Assembly: GCF_900105005.1 (NCBI RefSeq) | Contig: NZ_LT629748.1 | Location: forward strand, 3,923,843-3,987,842 | Direction: 5' to 3' | DNA length: 64,000 nt | Origin: Halopseudomonas litoralis | GTDB lineage: Bacteria > Pseudomonadota > Gammaproteobacteria > Pseudomonadales > Pseudomonadaceae | Shown here: positions 10,040 through 18,690 of the stretch, piece by piece | Position numbering within the stretch: the stretch's first letter is position 1 | How the letters are laid out: the number at the start of each line of letters is the position of its first letter | Translations under genes and position numbers: made by a program | Notes under the pieces: model-generated | Seen by the model: the letters and a program-made list of their open reading frames with translations, nothing else | What the model was told of the DNA's origin: nothing | Databases searched by the model: none

Positions 10040-12116
10040 ACAGCTGGATCTGCTCGCGCAGCTACCGGCCGGCCAACCGGAGCCGGTGGCGGATGCCGAC
10101 GTGCTGCACCAACTGGAGCAGTGGGTCGAAGTCGGCTGGCTGCGTGCGTTGGACCGGGCGCTGGCAGTGTTTCTGCTGGATCTGGCACCGGACAGCGATC
10201 CGCTGGTGCTGCTGGCGGCGGCACTGGCCAGTCATCAGCTCGGTCACGGGCATGTCTGTCTGGATCTGGGCGCAACCATGCAGGCCCCCGACCTGAGTCT
10301 GTCGTTACCGCCGGAAGGGCAGGAAACCGGGCGAGATATCCTGTTGCCCTCGCAATTGCTCAAGGGCGTGACGCTTGACGCCTGGCTTCAGGCATTGGCA
10401 GCCAGTGTGATGGTCGACAGACAACCCGAGGGCGAGCAGCCTGAGCGTCCGCTGGTGTTGCATGGCCAGCAGCTGTATCTGCGGCGTTATTGGCATTATG
10501 AACGGCAAGTGTTGGCGGCGCTCGGGCGACGGTTGCGGGCTCGACCGGCCTTGCCATCGGGATTGCCGCAGGGGCTGGAGCGGCTGTTTGCCGATAGCCG
10601 GCAGCAACCGGACTGGCAGAAACTCGCCTGCGCGCTGGCTGCCCGCGGGGCCTTCAGTATCATCACCGGCGGCCCCGGTACCGGCAAGACCACGACGGTG
10701 GTGCGTTTGCTGGCGCTGCTGCAGGAGCCGGCGGTGGTCGCCGGAAAGCCGCTGCGCATCAGGCTGGCAGCACCCACCGGCAAGGCGGCGGCGCGGCTGA
10801 CCGAATCCATCGGTCGGCAGGTCGGCAGTCTGCAGGTCAGCGCAGCGGTGCGTGAACACATTCCCACCCAGGTCACTACCCTGCATCGTCTGCTGGGCAG
10901 CCGGCCGGACACCCGGCACTTCCGTCATCATGCGGGTAATCCGCTGGCGCTGGACATGCTGGTGGTGGACGAGGCGTCGATGATCGATCTGGAAATGATG
11001 GCTAACCTGCTGGCTGCATTGCCTGCCCATGCGCGCCTGGTCCTGCTGGGAGACAAGGACCAGCTGGCCTCGGTGGAAGCGGGTGCGGTACTGGGTGATC
11101 TGTGTCGTGATGCCGAGGCGGGTCGTTACAGTGAGCAAACCCAACAGTGGCTGGAGCAGGTCGGTGGTCAGTCCATTGCGGCTGCCGGACTGTTGGCTGG
11201 CGACGAGCGTCAGCATCTGCTGGCGCAGCAGACGGTAATGCTTCGCCACTCCCACCGTTTCGGCACGGACAGCGGCATCGGCGAGCTGGCGCGCAAAGTC
11301 AACCATGCCGACCCGCAGGCGGCCCGCAGGGCGTTGGGGCAGCAGTGCTATCAGGATTTGCACCAGCATATGGCAACCGGGCTGGATGACCCCAGACTGG
11401 CGTCTCTGATACTCGGCAGCGGCGCGGCCGAGGCATCGCTGCCTGGCTATGGCGATTATTTGCAGCTGCTGGCGCAGCAGCGTCCGGCAGCCGATCTGTC
11501 TGCCGAGGACCCGACCTGGGAGGAGTGGGCGGGCCATGTTCTCGCGGCCTTCGACCGCTTTCAGGTGTTGTGCGCGGTGCGCAAGGGGCCTTGGGGCGTC
11601 GAGTCGCTGAACCGGCATCTGGCCGAGCTGATGCACCGGCGCGGGTTGTTGCCTGCGGCGCAGGGTTGGTATGAAGGGCGTCCGGTACTGGTTACACGCA
11701 ACGATTACGGACTGGGGCTGATGAACGGCGATATCGGTATCGCCCTGATGATCCGCGAGCGGCCACTGCACGCCGGCGAGCCGGAGCGCATGGTGCTGCG
11801 GGTAGCTTTCCCGCGTAACGACGGCAGCGGGCGCCTGCGCTTCGTGCTGCCCAGTCGGCTTACCGAGGTGGAAACCGTGTTTGCCATGACGGTGCACAAA
11901 TCCCAGGGCTCGGAGTTTGCCCACGCCATGCTGGTGCTGCCGGAGGCGCGCAGTCCGCTGTTGACCAAAGAGCTGGTGTACACCGCGATTACCCGCGCCA
12001 GCCGAGACTTCACCTTGCTGGAAACCCGCCCCGGTGTATTCGAAGCGGCAGTGGCACAGCCCGTGCGGCGGGTGAGTGGGCTGGATCTGGGGAGCGAGGT
12101 CAATCCACGCGATTGA
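10029..12116 (+). CDS. recD: Exodeoxyribonuclease V alpha subunit RecD
   Basis: 695-aa 5'-3' SF1 helicase subunit of RecBCD. Walker A is ITGGPGTGKTTTVVRL (about residues 211-226), motif II is VVDEASMIDLEMM (about 315), and the C-terminal motif MTVHKSQGSEF (about 620) and VYTAITRAS complete the helicase core. The start at ATG 10029 (MSVEQLDLL) lies just before the recB stop and matches known RecD N-termini; the frame remains open to 9993 but that extension lies inside recB. The 3' end overlaps the convergent Nudix gene by 17 bases. Confidence 0.96.
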   Translation: MSVEQLDLLAQLPAGQPEPVADADVLHQLEQWVEVGWLRALDRALAVFLLDLAPDSDPLVLLAAALASHQLGHGHVCLDLGATMQAPDLSLSLPPEGQETGRDILLPSQLLKGVTLDAWLQALAASVMVDRQPEGEQPERPLVLHGQQLYLRRYWHYERQVLAALGRRLRARPALPSGLPQGLERLFADSRQQPDWQKLACALAARGAFSIITGGPGTGKTTTVVRLLALLQEPAVVAGKPLRIRLAAPTGKAAARLTESIGRQVGSLQVSAAVREHIPTQVTTLHRLLGSRPDTRHFRHHAGNPLALDMLVVDEASMIDLEMMANLLAALPAHARLVLLGDKDQLASVEAGAVLGDLCRDAEAGRYSEQTQQWLEQVGGQSIAAAGLLAGDERQHLLAQQTVMLRHSHRFGTDSGIGELARKVNHADPQAARRALGQQCYQDLHQHMATGLDDPRLASLILGSGAAEASLPGYGDYLQLLAQQRPAADLSAEDPTWEEWAGHVLAAFDRFQVLCAVRKGPWGVESLNRHLAELMHRRGLLPAAQGWYEGRPVLVTRNDYGLGLMNGDIGIALMIRERPLHAGEPERMVLRVAFPRNDGSGRLRFVLPSRLTEVETVFAMTVHKSQGSEFAHAMLVLPEARSPLLTKELVYTAITRASRDFTLLETRPGVFEAAVAQPVRRVSGLDLGSEVNPRD

Positions 12117-12594
12117 ACAGGAATGCCAGCGCCGCCAGGGTAAAGCTATCTTCGATCTCGCCAGTCCTGAGCATCTGCCGTAGGTGTGGCAGGCTGATGC
12201 GATTTATGTCCTGCGCTTCATTATCGCGTTGGGCGGGCTGGCTGTTGTTGTCGATCCGGGCGAGATAGAGATCGACGGAGGATGCCAGGATGGCTGAATT
12301 GGGCTTGAGCCGGCCCAGCAGAGTCAGCTGATCTTCATTGACCTTATAACCGGTTTCTTCGGCCAGTTCTCGGCGTGCACAAGCCAGGCTGCTTTCCCCC
12401 GGCTCGCCGTAACCGCGGGGGATTTCCAGTTGCAGTCCTGGGTGGGCTTGGCGCTTGACTCGCAGCAATAGAAAATCATCATTACCGATCTGCGCCAGAA
12501 CAGCTGCGCCGTTGCGGGCATTGTCTTCCACAATCCAATGAAAGTGGCCTTCCTGAACCACACGAAACCAAGGGTTTTCATACAAGGTCTTCAT
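12100..12594 (-). CDS. Nudix hydrolase
   Basis: 164-aa Nudix protein. The box GYGEPGESSLACARRELAEETGY (about residues 61-83; G-x5-E-x7-REL-x-EE-x-G) is complete, so pyrophosphohydrolase activity on a nucleoside diphosphate derivative is expected. The style resembles the ADP-ribose/sugar-nucleotide group, but the substrate cannot be read. It starts inside the stop of the upstream 319-aa gene (ATGA overlap) with GGAG as ribosome binding site, and so is the last gene of a leftward cluster with the amidoligase and glutamine amidotransferase. Confidence 0.88.
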   Translation of the reverse strand: MKTLYENPWFRVVQEGHFHWIVEDNARNGAAVLAQIGNDDFLLLRVKRQAHPGLQLEIPRGYGEPGESSLACARRELAEETGYKVNEDQLTLLGRLKPNSAILASSVDLYLARIDNNSQPAQRDNEAQDINRISLPHLRQMLRTGEIEDSFTLAALAFLFNRVD

Positions 12595-13550
12595 TTGATC
12601 TCCAAACCCATGAAACGGCGCATGCGAGGGTACATACCGAACCAGTTCTTGCGGGTCATATAGGTCTTGCCGCCATCGACCATCTTGTCTTCGATATAGC
12701 CGATGGCCTCCTCTGTCAGAAAGCGAACGATCTCGCCAGCGCCGAAGCTGGAGATGAATTCGAACACCTTCAATGGATATTGGATCAATTCAATCTCTCG
12801 GCGCATCGACTTGAAACCGATGCTGGCATCCAAAATCACTTCGGGGACGCCGGTCAGATAACGGATGTCGTCCTGCAAGAAACCTTCGTTGGGGATAGCG
12901 AACAGCGAATTGTAGGCAGGATCAATGATTTCCGCCCGAAAACGAGGGAAAGTCCCCATGCCCCTTGAACCGAAGAAATTCTGCGTGTGGCTGTACCACT
13001 CGGAGCGTGAAATGGCCTTATCTGCGCCCAACAGAAACAGATTGTAATCACCATCACTCTCGAAATAATGTTGTGCACAGGCCGGGTCCGCCAGCCGGGT
13101 GAAGACTTCGTTGCGTAGACTTTCCCTGACCAGAGACAGGTCCTCTGTCACCGGACGGACTTCGTGCAGCACTTTCTGCAATGCTGCGATGCGGTCGCGC
13201 ATTCGCTGCTGCTGGTAGCGGTCCAATGCATCCTTACGTGGGGCGCCTGGCAAGCTGGAGAGAATGAAGCTGCCAGGCAGGGCGTGGTAATACTCTTCCA
13301 GATTGGAGTGCTGCGCCATGCCGAACCCACGAATCACCAGCTTGCCGCTACCTTCCTCGTTCAGGTATGTGACGACATTCGTCTGTCCTATGACCGGTGC
13401 GATATCGAGATTGTCGATCAGCGCATTGGGCGACAGCACCACGCCATCGGCGAAGGCCAGGCCGGTGAGAAAGCGTTTGCGCAGTTCATCGCCATCCAGC
13501 GCGCGAACCGAATCGCAGTTGGACAGCAATAGTTTTTCCTTGAACAGCAT
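12591..13550 (-). CDS. Conserved hypothetical protein in the amidoligase cluster
   Basis: 319-aa protein not recognised from any named family. It has no signal peptide or membrane segment. The N-terminus (MLFKEKLLLSNCDSVRALDG) and the segments FNGTLA-like hydrophobic strands suggest a mixed alpha/beta cytosolic protein; the C-terminus is basic (RKNWFGMYPRMRRFMG). The ribosome binding site AGGGAGA sits about nine bases before the ATG. It is coupled to the downstream Nudix gene by a four-base overlap and lies 62 bases after the glutamine amidotransferase gene, so it probably shares their expression. Function unknown. Confidence 0.75.
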   Translation of the reverse strand: MLFKEKLLLSNCDSVRALDGDELRKRFLTGLAFADGVVLSPNALIDNLDIAPVIGQTNVVTYLNEEGSGKLVIRGFGMAQHSNLEEYYHALPGSFILSSLPGAPRKDALDRYQQQRMRDRIAALQKVLHEVRPVTEDLSLVRESLRNEVFTRLADPACAQHYFESDGDYNLFLLGADKAISRSEWYSHTQNFFGSRGMGTFPRFRAEIIDPAYNSLFAIPNEGFLQDDIRYLTGVPEVILDASIGFKSMRREIELIQYPLKVFEFISSFGAGEIVRFLTEEAIGYIEDKMVDGGKTYMTRKNWFGMYPRMRRFMGLEIK

Positions 13551-13611
13551 TCAAATCGGTCTCCCTTCAACAATACGCGCCATAATATGGCAGCGAACAG
13601 CTGCCTGGCGA

Positions 13612-14313
13612 TTAAAATGAAGATCGGGAACGTTTGCTCGCAGCTTCGATCAAGGCCTGAAACAGACGACGTTGGCGGCGTACCAGCAGCAGAAACTCCG
13701 GATGCCACTGCACCCCGATCAGGAAGGGGTGCTCCGGGTCTTCGATGGCCTGGATGATGCCGTCGAGATCGCGCCCGCTGACCTGCAGTTGCTGGCCGAG
13801 CTGATTGATGGCTTGATTGTGCAGGCTGTTGATCTGCGCCCGCTCGGTGCCAAACAGGTCTGCCAGTCGACTGCCGGGTACGATGTCCAGAGTTTTCAAC
13901 GGTAGAACGGTACGACGGTTGGAGGTTCTGCGGCGCTGGGAGCGCAGCTCCTGATACAGATTGCCACCGCGGCGCGCATTGAGCAATTGCGCGCCGCGAC
14001 AGATACCCAGCAGAGGCAGCTGGTGTACCAGGGCGTCATCTATGATCGCCGCTTCCAGCGCGTCACGCTCGGGATCATATTTGGGTACCGCTTCTGGCTC
14101 GGCGGTATATAACACCGGGTCGATATCATGCCCGCCGGTGATGACGACGCCGTCATACTGGTGTTGTTGCCAGGTATCACCCGGGCGTAGCTGCAAGGGT
14201 TTGCCGCCATACCAGCGAATGGCGCAAGCAACCAGGAAGCGTGGCCCGAAGGCACCTCGTTGTGGGCCGGTCACCGCGATGATCGGAGGCTCGTTCACTC
14301 CTCGTTCAGCCAT
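13612..14313 (-). CDS. Class I glutamine amidotransferase / gamma-glutamyl hydrolase family protein
   Basis: 233-aa member of the peptidase C26/PuuD-like class I glutamine amidotransferases. The nucleophile elbow LLGICRGAQLLN places the catalytic Cys at residue 105, the oxyanion-type GGHDIDP lies near 60, and the catalytic His-x-Glu is in VQWHPEF near the C-terminus. Activity would be hydrolysis of a gamma-glutamyl amide or glutamine. It overlaps the upstream amidoligase gene by 19 bases. Amidoligase-glutamine amidotransferase pairs are a known association, suggesting synthesis and trimming of a peptide-like or amide-linked compound. Confidence 0.88.
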   Translation of the reverse strand: MAERGVNEPPIIAVTGPQRGAFGPRFLVACAIRWYGGKPLQLRPGDTWQQHQYDGVVITGGHDIDPVLYTAEPEAVPKYDPERDALEAAIIDDALVHQLPLLGICRGAQLLNARRGGNLYQELRSQRRRTSNRRTVLPLKTLDIVPGSRLADLFGTERAQINSLHNQAINQLGQQLQVSGRDLDGIIQAIEDPEHPFLIGVQWHPEFLLLVRRQRRLFQALIEAASKRSRSSF

Positions 14314-15296
14314 TGACGCTCCACTTGGGTTTTCCAGCGATCCAACAAACGCCCCAGACCCTGATCCAGGTGCTGCCCATAGGCTCTGCAGCAGGCATTC
14401 AGGCGCTCGGTGTCGTCCGCCAGGGACTCGACTTGCAACCAGTCATGCCAGGCGCCGCCGATGCCCCAGCCAGGTTGATCGACCAAGCTGTTGGGCAGCC
14501 GGTAGTGCAGCGCTGGCCGCGCCTTGATCAGTGGGTCTGCGGTGGCCGCCCGAACTTGCTGCTCATTCAGATGCTTGAACAATGGCAGCATATCCAGCGC
14601 ACGATTGCGGGTCGGGTTGGCCCGCAGATAATCGGCAATCAGTTGCTGCTGGTCGGGCCAGTAGTGCGGGTCGATCACTTGTCTGATATAGACTGGCGGA
14701 AACGGCTCGGCGAAAGCCGTCAGACGTCGCGTCAGGTTGATTCTGGCGCGCTGGGCGAGCCAGTCGTACAGACAAAGAAAAGCCTTGAGATAGGTTGTAA
14801 TGGTGTCGGTCTGAAGATCCGGCAGGTCGGGATTGAACTGCATGCCGAAGGCGCTGATAACGCTGCCGGAGGTGCCCTGGGCGCCGGCTATCCGCAGCAG
14901 GGCGATGATATCGTCGAACTCGCCGAGGCGGGACATGGGCAGCGGGGGGCTGACCAGCTCCAGTGGGACGACATCGGTGGTGGCCCATTTGATCAGGTCT
15001 TCCACCGAGGTGCGCAGTTCATCCCCCAGGTCGTTTTCCAAGCGTTGCTCGCGACCCATTTCCCGCAGCAGGGTGAAGTCCAGTTCAATGCGCCATTCTC
15101 CGGCGGGGTCGCCCAGCAGCGTGCGTTCATAGCGGCTGACCGTCTGGCTGCGCAGCTTCAGGTAACGACTGCAGATAGCGGTCAGGCGGTCGATATCCAG
15201 CCCACTCATTTCCAGCTCTACACCGACGCGTCGCATATCACCGGTGTCGGTATGACTGCGCGCCGGCAGCATGAGTGGCGGGGAGGGCGTGGTCAT
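14295..15296 (-). CDS. Putative amidoligase
   Basis: 333-aa protein of the amidoligase_2 type (carboxylate-amine ligases related to the glutamine synthetase/GCS fold). Recognised from RRVGVELEMSGLD (about residues 22-34), the acidic metal-binding GVELE motif, EWRIELDFTLL, and PLELVSPPLP (about 109-118), which is the family's ELVSPPL motif; GMQFNPDLPD follows near 155. It would join a carboxylate to an amine with ATP. It is the first gene of the leftward cluster amidoligase, amidotransferase, unknown, Nudix. The product is unknown. Confidence 0.85.
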   Translation of the reverse strand: MTTPSPPLMLPARSHTDTGDMRRVGVELEMSGLDIDRLTAICSRYLKLRSQTVSRYERTLLGDPAGEWRIELDFTLLREMGREQRLENDLGDELRTSVEDLIKWATTDVVPLELVSPPLPMSRLGEFDDIIALLRIAGAQGTSGSVISAFGMQFNPDLPDLQTDTITTYLKAFLCLYDWLAQRARINLTRRLTAFAEPFPPVYIRQVIDPHYWPDQQQLIADYLRANPTRNRALDMLPLFKHLNEQQVRAATADPLIKARPALHYRLPNSLVDQPGWGIGGAWHDWLQVESLADDTERLNACCRAYGQHLDQGLGRLLDRWKTQVERQWLNEE

Positions 15297-15730
15297 GCGC
15301 TGGCCCGTTGTCTGAATAAAGCCCTGTCATGTAACGGCATCAGCACTGCGGGGGTAGCCTCAAACAAGATCTGGCGTGATAGAATCGGTCTGCTCCGTTC
15401 TGGCTGTCTCGCCCGGAACGTCATCCGGTCGGGTTGTTTCCTGCCTCCATGGCAGTTGTCCTCAGAAATGACCGCGACCGACGACAGCCAGACTGTCAGC
15501 TTCCAGTTGTCGTTTGAAACGGAGCCAAAAGGATATTTCCGGGCCAGGGTGATCTGACATCTGCATCCATAACTCCCGTGCGCTGCCGATTGGCGTGGTT
15601 GTGCGGTGTTGACTCAGGCCTGAACAAATTTGACCTGTATGAACTCAAGGCTAGCCGCTGATAGCGTCATCGTCCATCCGATGCCGCCCGGCGAACAACA
15701 GAGTTTTATTTAATTTCCGGTAGGTTAACT
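15297..15730. other. Intergenic region between amidoligase and MvaT-like gene
   Basis: A 434-base divergent intergenic stretch that must hold the promoters of the leftward amidoligase cluster and the rightward MvaT-like gene. No convincing sigma-70 pair, operator or RNA could be fixed by eye. A 30-codon reading frame at 15467-15559 is open but has no visible support. Confidence 0.5.
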
Positions 15731-15928
15731 ATGAGCAAGAATGCTGCGTTCCGTGAAATCGAACGCAAACTGGCTGAAAACCTGGCGCAACTTGATGCCA
15801 GGAAGAAAACCGAACATTTGCGCGAAGAGCGCGCATTCGGTGATGAACTCAAGGCTCTGATGAAAAGCTATCGGCTGTCCGCACCGGATGTGCTGGCCAT
15901 CCTCCATTCGGCGCCCAAAGCGCACTGA
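15731..15928 (+). CDS. Mini H-NS/MvaT-like protein (dimerisation domain only)
   Basis: 65-aa protein resembling the N-terminal oligomerisation helices of MvaT/MvaU, the Pseudomonas H-NS analogues. The stretch HLREERAFGDELKALMKSY is the counterpart of the KKELEFEEKLRALMGEY stretch of MvaT, followed by LSAPDVLAIL. Normal MvaT has about 120 residues with a C-terminal AT-hook-like DNA-binding domain; here the frame stops at residue 65 and no such domain was found in any frame downstream. It could be a dominant-negative partner of full-length MvaT or a different small coiled-coil protein. Ribosome binding site GGTAGG precedes the ATG. Confidence 0.6.
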   Translation: MSKNAAFREIERKLAENLAQLDARKKTEHLREERAFGDELKALMKSYRLSAPDVLAILHSAPKAH

Positions 15929-16304
15929 ACATCTCGTTCGCTCCTCCGGCTTAGTTGCACTGCCATCTCCAGGACGGCGAAACCACTGCGAGGATAGCGG
16001 TCTTGTAATGGTATTCGGCGTTGCCTGCTGTAGTCATGAGCTCTGTTTCGTTATTGTTGTCATGAGAGCAGAGCTTCAGGCATTGCTGAGCGCCGCGTTT
16101 GCCGGAAACAGACGAGTGAGACACCTATCGATTTTTACACCGCGCCCGGTTGGGTTATCATGCGCTGCTTTTTCGGCAACCTTTCATACAAGCGACTAAG
16201 GTTAATGCTGAGTCAGCGTTATCCATGCCTACGGGCATCTCCGGCGACGTTTGTTTGCCGCCCTTCAGTGTGCTGCTGAATACTGACATGCAAGGAGTAA
16301 TTCC
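15929..16304. other. Intergenic region upstream of the BCCT gene
   Basis: 376 bases without a credible gene. Small open frames here lack ribosome binding sites and have no recognisable products. It presumably carries the BCCT promoter. The ribosome binding site of that gene, AAGGAG, lies at 16290-16295. Confidence 0.5.
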
Positions 16305-17972
16305 ATGGGAACTCAGCCCACGAACGAGAATCTGCCGCAGGCGCCAGCCTCCAGTGCGGATGGTATTCCGCCGCCGTCCGGTGAAACCAATCTGATCGAT
16401 ACCGATTATGTCGTTGGGCAGGACAACTTTTCCGGGCAGGTGAGCATCAGCCTGGATATCCATAGCAAGGTATTCCTGATCTCGGCGGGCGCCATTCTGC
16501 TGTTCGTATTATTGACCCTTGCATTGCAGGGCCAAGCAGAGGCGGTGTTCAGTAGTTTGCGGGGTTGGGTGACCGGCAAGATGGACTGGTTCTTCCTCGG
16601 CGCCGCTAACATCTTTGTAGTGTTGTGCCTGGCGCTGATTGTCTCTCCACTGGGGAAGGTGCGTATCGGGGGCAAGGAGGCGACGCCGGATTATACCTAT
16701 TTCGGTTGGTTCTCGATGCTGTTCGCCGCCGGCATGGGCATTGGCCTGATGTTTTATGGGGTGGCTGAACCCCTGGGGCATTTCACCGCAGCCTACGATG
16801 GCGTCGTAGTGGGAGCGGATGGTGTGCGGACCGACTGGGCGCCTCTTGGCGGCGCCGCCGGAAATGCTGAGGAGGCGATGCGCCTGGGCATGGCCGCGAC
16901 CATTTTCCACTGGGGGCTGCATCCTTGGGCCATCTACGCGATCGTCGCGCTGTCGCTGGCAATTTTTTCCTACAACAAGGGATTGCCGCTGAGTGTGCGC
17001 TCGATTTTCTATCCGCTGCTGGGGGAGCGAATCTGGGGCTGGCCAGGGCATGTTGTGGATATTCTTGCGGTTTTCGCAATCATGTTCGGTCTGGTGACGT
17101 CCCTGGGTATCGGCGCGCAGCAGGCAAGCGCTGGTATGGAGCACTTGTTCAATATTCCAACCACCAGCCTGACCATGGTGCTGTTGATTCTTGCCATTAC
17201 CGCAGTGGCCTTGTGGTCTGTTGTCGCTGGGGTAGAAAAGGGTGTACAGCAATTATCCAAAATCAATCTGATGCTGGCGCTGTTGCTGCTGGTATTTGTG
17301 ATCGTGGTAGGACCGACGCTGGCAATTTTCAAAGGTTTGTTCAGCAACCTGGGAGCCTATGTCAGCTATCTGCCAGCGTTGGCCAACCCGGTTGGCCGCG
17401 AGGATGTTAACTTCGTTCAGGGCTGGACGGCCTTTTACTGGGCCTGGTGGATCAGTTGGTCGCCCTTTGTGGGCATGTTCATCGCCCGCGTCAGCCGAGG
17501 CAGGACAGTGCGCGAGTTTCTTGTCTCGGTTATGCTGGTACCCTCTCTGGTGTCGGTGCTGTGGATGACCTCCTTTGGCGGTGGAGCAATTAATCAGGTA
17601 ATCGCGGAGGGTTTCACAGGTGTGCAGGAAGCAGCTCTTGAGTTGCAGCTGTTCACCATGCTCAGTCAGTTGCCGCTATCGGCGATTACCTCCTTCATCG
17701 GCATAGTCCTGGTCATCATGTTTTTCATCACATCGTCGGACTCCGGCTCGCTGGTGATCGATACGGTTACTGCCGGCGGTAAGGTTAACGCCCCAGTGGG
17801 GCAGCGGGTCTTCTGGGCTATTATTGAGGGGGTACTGGCTATCGCATTGCTGCTCGGCGGTGGTCTGGTAGCCTTGCAGGCGATGGCGGTGTCAACCGGC
17901 CTGCCGTTTACCCTGGTGCTGCTGGCCGGGTGTGTGGCGGTGGTCAAGGGATTGATGAGCGAGCCGCGCTAG
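16305..17972 (+). CDS. BCCT family betaine/choline/carnitine-type transporter
   Basis: 555-aa inner-membrane transporter of the betaine-choline-carnitine family. About twelve hydrophobic segments follow a hydrophilic N-terminal tail. The family signature region WWISWSPFVGMFIARVSRGR (about residues 383-402) is present, as is the GMGIGLMFYGVAEPL segment (about 145-159). It probably imports glycine betaine or a similar quaternary amine for osmoprotection or catabolism. Substrate cannot be decided; there is no long C-terminal osmosensing extension. It is monocistronic, convergent with the exonuclease gene. Confidence 0.92.
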   Translation: MGTQPTNENLPQAPASSADGIPPPSGETNLIDTDYVVGQDNFSGQVSISLDIHSKVFLISAGAILLFVLLTLALQGQAEAVFSSLRGWVTGKMDWFFLGAANIFVVLCLALIVSPLGKVRIGGKEATPDYTYFGWFSMLFAAGMGIGLMFYGVAEPLGHFTAAYDGVVVGADGVRTDWAPLGGAAGNAEEAMRLGMAATIFHWGLHPWAIYAIVALSLAIFSYNKGLPLSVRSIFYPLLGERIWGWPGHVVDILAVFAIMFGLVTSLGIGAQQASAGMEHLFNIPTTSLTMVLLILAITAVALWSVVAGVEKGVQQLSKINLMLALLLLVFVIVVGPTLAIFKGLFSNLGAYVSYLPALANPVGREDVNFVQGWTAFYWAWWISWSPFVGMFIARVSRGRTVREFLVSVMLVPSLVSVLWMTSFGGGAINQVIAEGFTGVQEAALELQLFTMLSQLPLSAITSFIGIVLVIMFFITSSDSGSLVIDTVTAGGKVNAPVGQRVFWAIIEGVLAIALLLGGGLVALQAMAVSTGLPFTLVLLAGCVAVVKGLMSEPR

Positions 17973-17978
17973 CGGCTC
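17961..17978. terminator. Hairpin spanning both convergent stop codons
   Basis: Perfect 7-bp stem GAGCCGC (17961-17967) and GCGGCTC (17972-17978) with a GCTA loop. It covers the BCCT stop (17970-17972) and the exonuclease stop (17977-17979). No T run follows on either strand, so termination is only a possibility. Confidence 0.4.
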
Positions 17979-18690
17979 AGCACCATAGATCACCCAGGCG
18001 TTGCTGTGACGAGAAGTGTGTCGCCACTTGCGCCTGAAACAGTTCTGCCGTGGCCAGAGCATCAGTCAGGGCGTGATGCGCCTGGTACAGCGGCAGGCCG
18101 TAGCGGGTGCGACTGTCGGCCAGTCGAATCGAGATCGGCTGCCTGCCCAGCACGCGCAGCAGCCAGCCGGGCTGGCGCTGTGGATGCAACCGGGCTTCCA
18201 GTTCCATGGTGTCGATCATGGGAAACAGCAGACCTTCCTGCAACTCGTGGCGCACCGCCTCATCAATGAAGCTGCGTTCGATATGGCGGTAATGCGCGAC
18301 TACGACCTTGCCTGCCAACTGCTCCAGTAGCTGTTCCAGCACCGCTACGAAGCGGGGTGCCTGGCGGATTTCCGAATGAGTGATGCGATGAAAGGCAACC
18401 GACTCCTCGACCAGTCGTCCATGGGGCCGCACCACTTGATACCAGGCCCGGGAGCAATCCGCGCGCCGAAGGGTGAAAGGCAGCATGCCGATACTGACGA
18501 TGGCGTGGCGGCGGGCATCCAGTCCGGTAGTCTCGATATCGAGCGCAATCAGCGGGACATCTTCCAGAGGTGTATCGGCTGCCGGCCAGTTGGACTGATA
18601 GAAACGTGCCAGTCGGGGATCGCGCGTGCTGCGTGCCAAGCCTGCCATCTGTTGCTGCCAATCGGATACCGCTGCTGGCGCCCGACTCAT
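17977..18690 (-). CDS. DnaQ-like 3'-5' exonuclease
   Basis: 237-aa DEDD exonuclease of the DnaQ/PolC-epsilon type. Exo I is ALDIETTGLD (about residues 48-57), Exo II is in VVAHYRHIERSFIDEA (about 130-145), and Exo III is HHALTDALATAE (about 208-219), giving the DEDDh set. No polymerase domain is attached, so it is a stand-alone proofreading/repair or RNA-trimming exonuclease. It overlaps the CBS/DUF294 gene by four bases, a pairing that is common in Pseudomonas and suggests joint expression. Confidence 0.88.
   Translation of the reverse strand: MSRAPAAVSDWQQQMAGLARSTRDPRLARFYQSNWPAADTPLEDVPLIALDIETTGLDARRHAIVSIGMLPFTLRRADCSRAWYQVVRPHGRLVEESVAFHRITHSEIRQAPRFVAVLEQLLEQLAGKVVVAHYRHIERSFIDEAVRHELQEGLLFPMIDTMELEARLHPQRQPGWLLRVLGRQPISIRLADSRTRYGLPLYQAHHALTDALATAELFQAQVATHFSSQQRLGDLWC

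Noticed and set aside
10305..11924. 539-codon open frame antisense to recD
   Set aside because: Shadow of a certain gene in high-GC DNA; His/Gln-rich translation without motifs.
14313..15557. 414-codon open frame antisense to the amidoligase gene
   Set aside because: Opposite a gene with clear family motifs; no own motif or ribosome binding site.
15467..15559. 30-codon frame between amidoligase and mini-MvaT genes
   Set aside because: No ribosome binding site or recognisable similarity.
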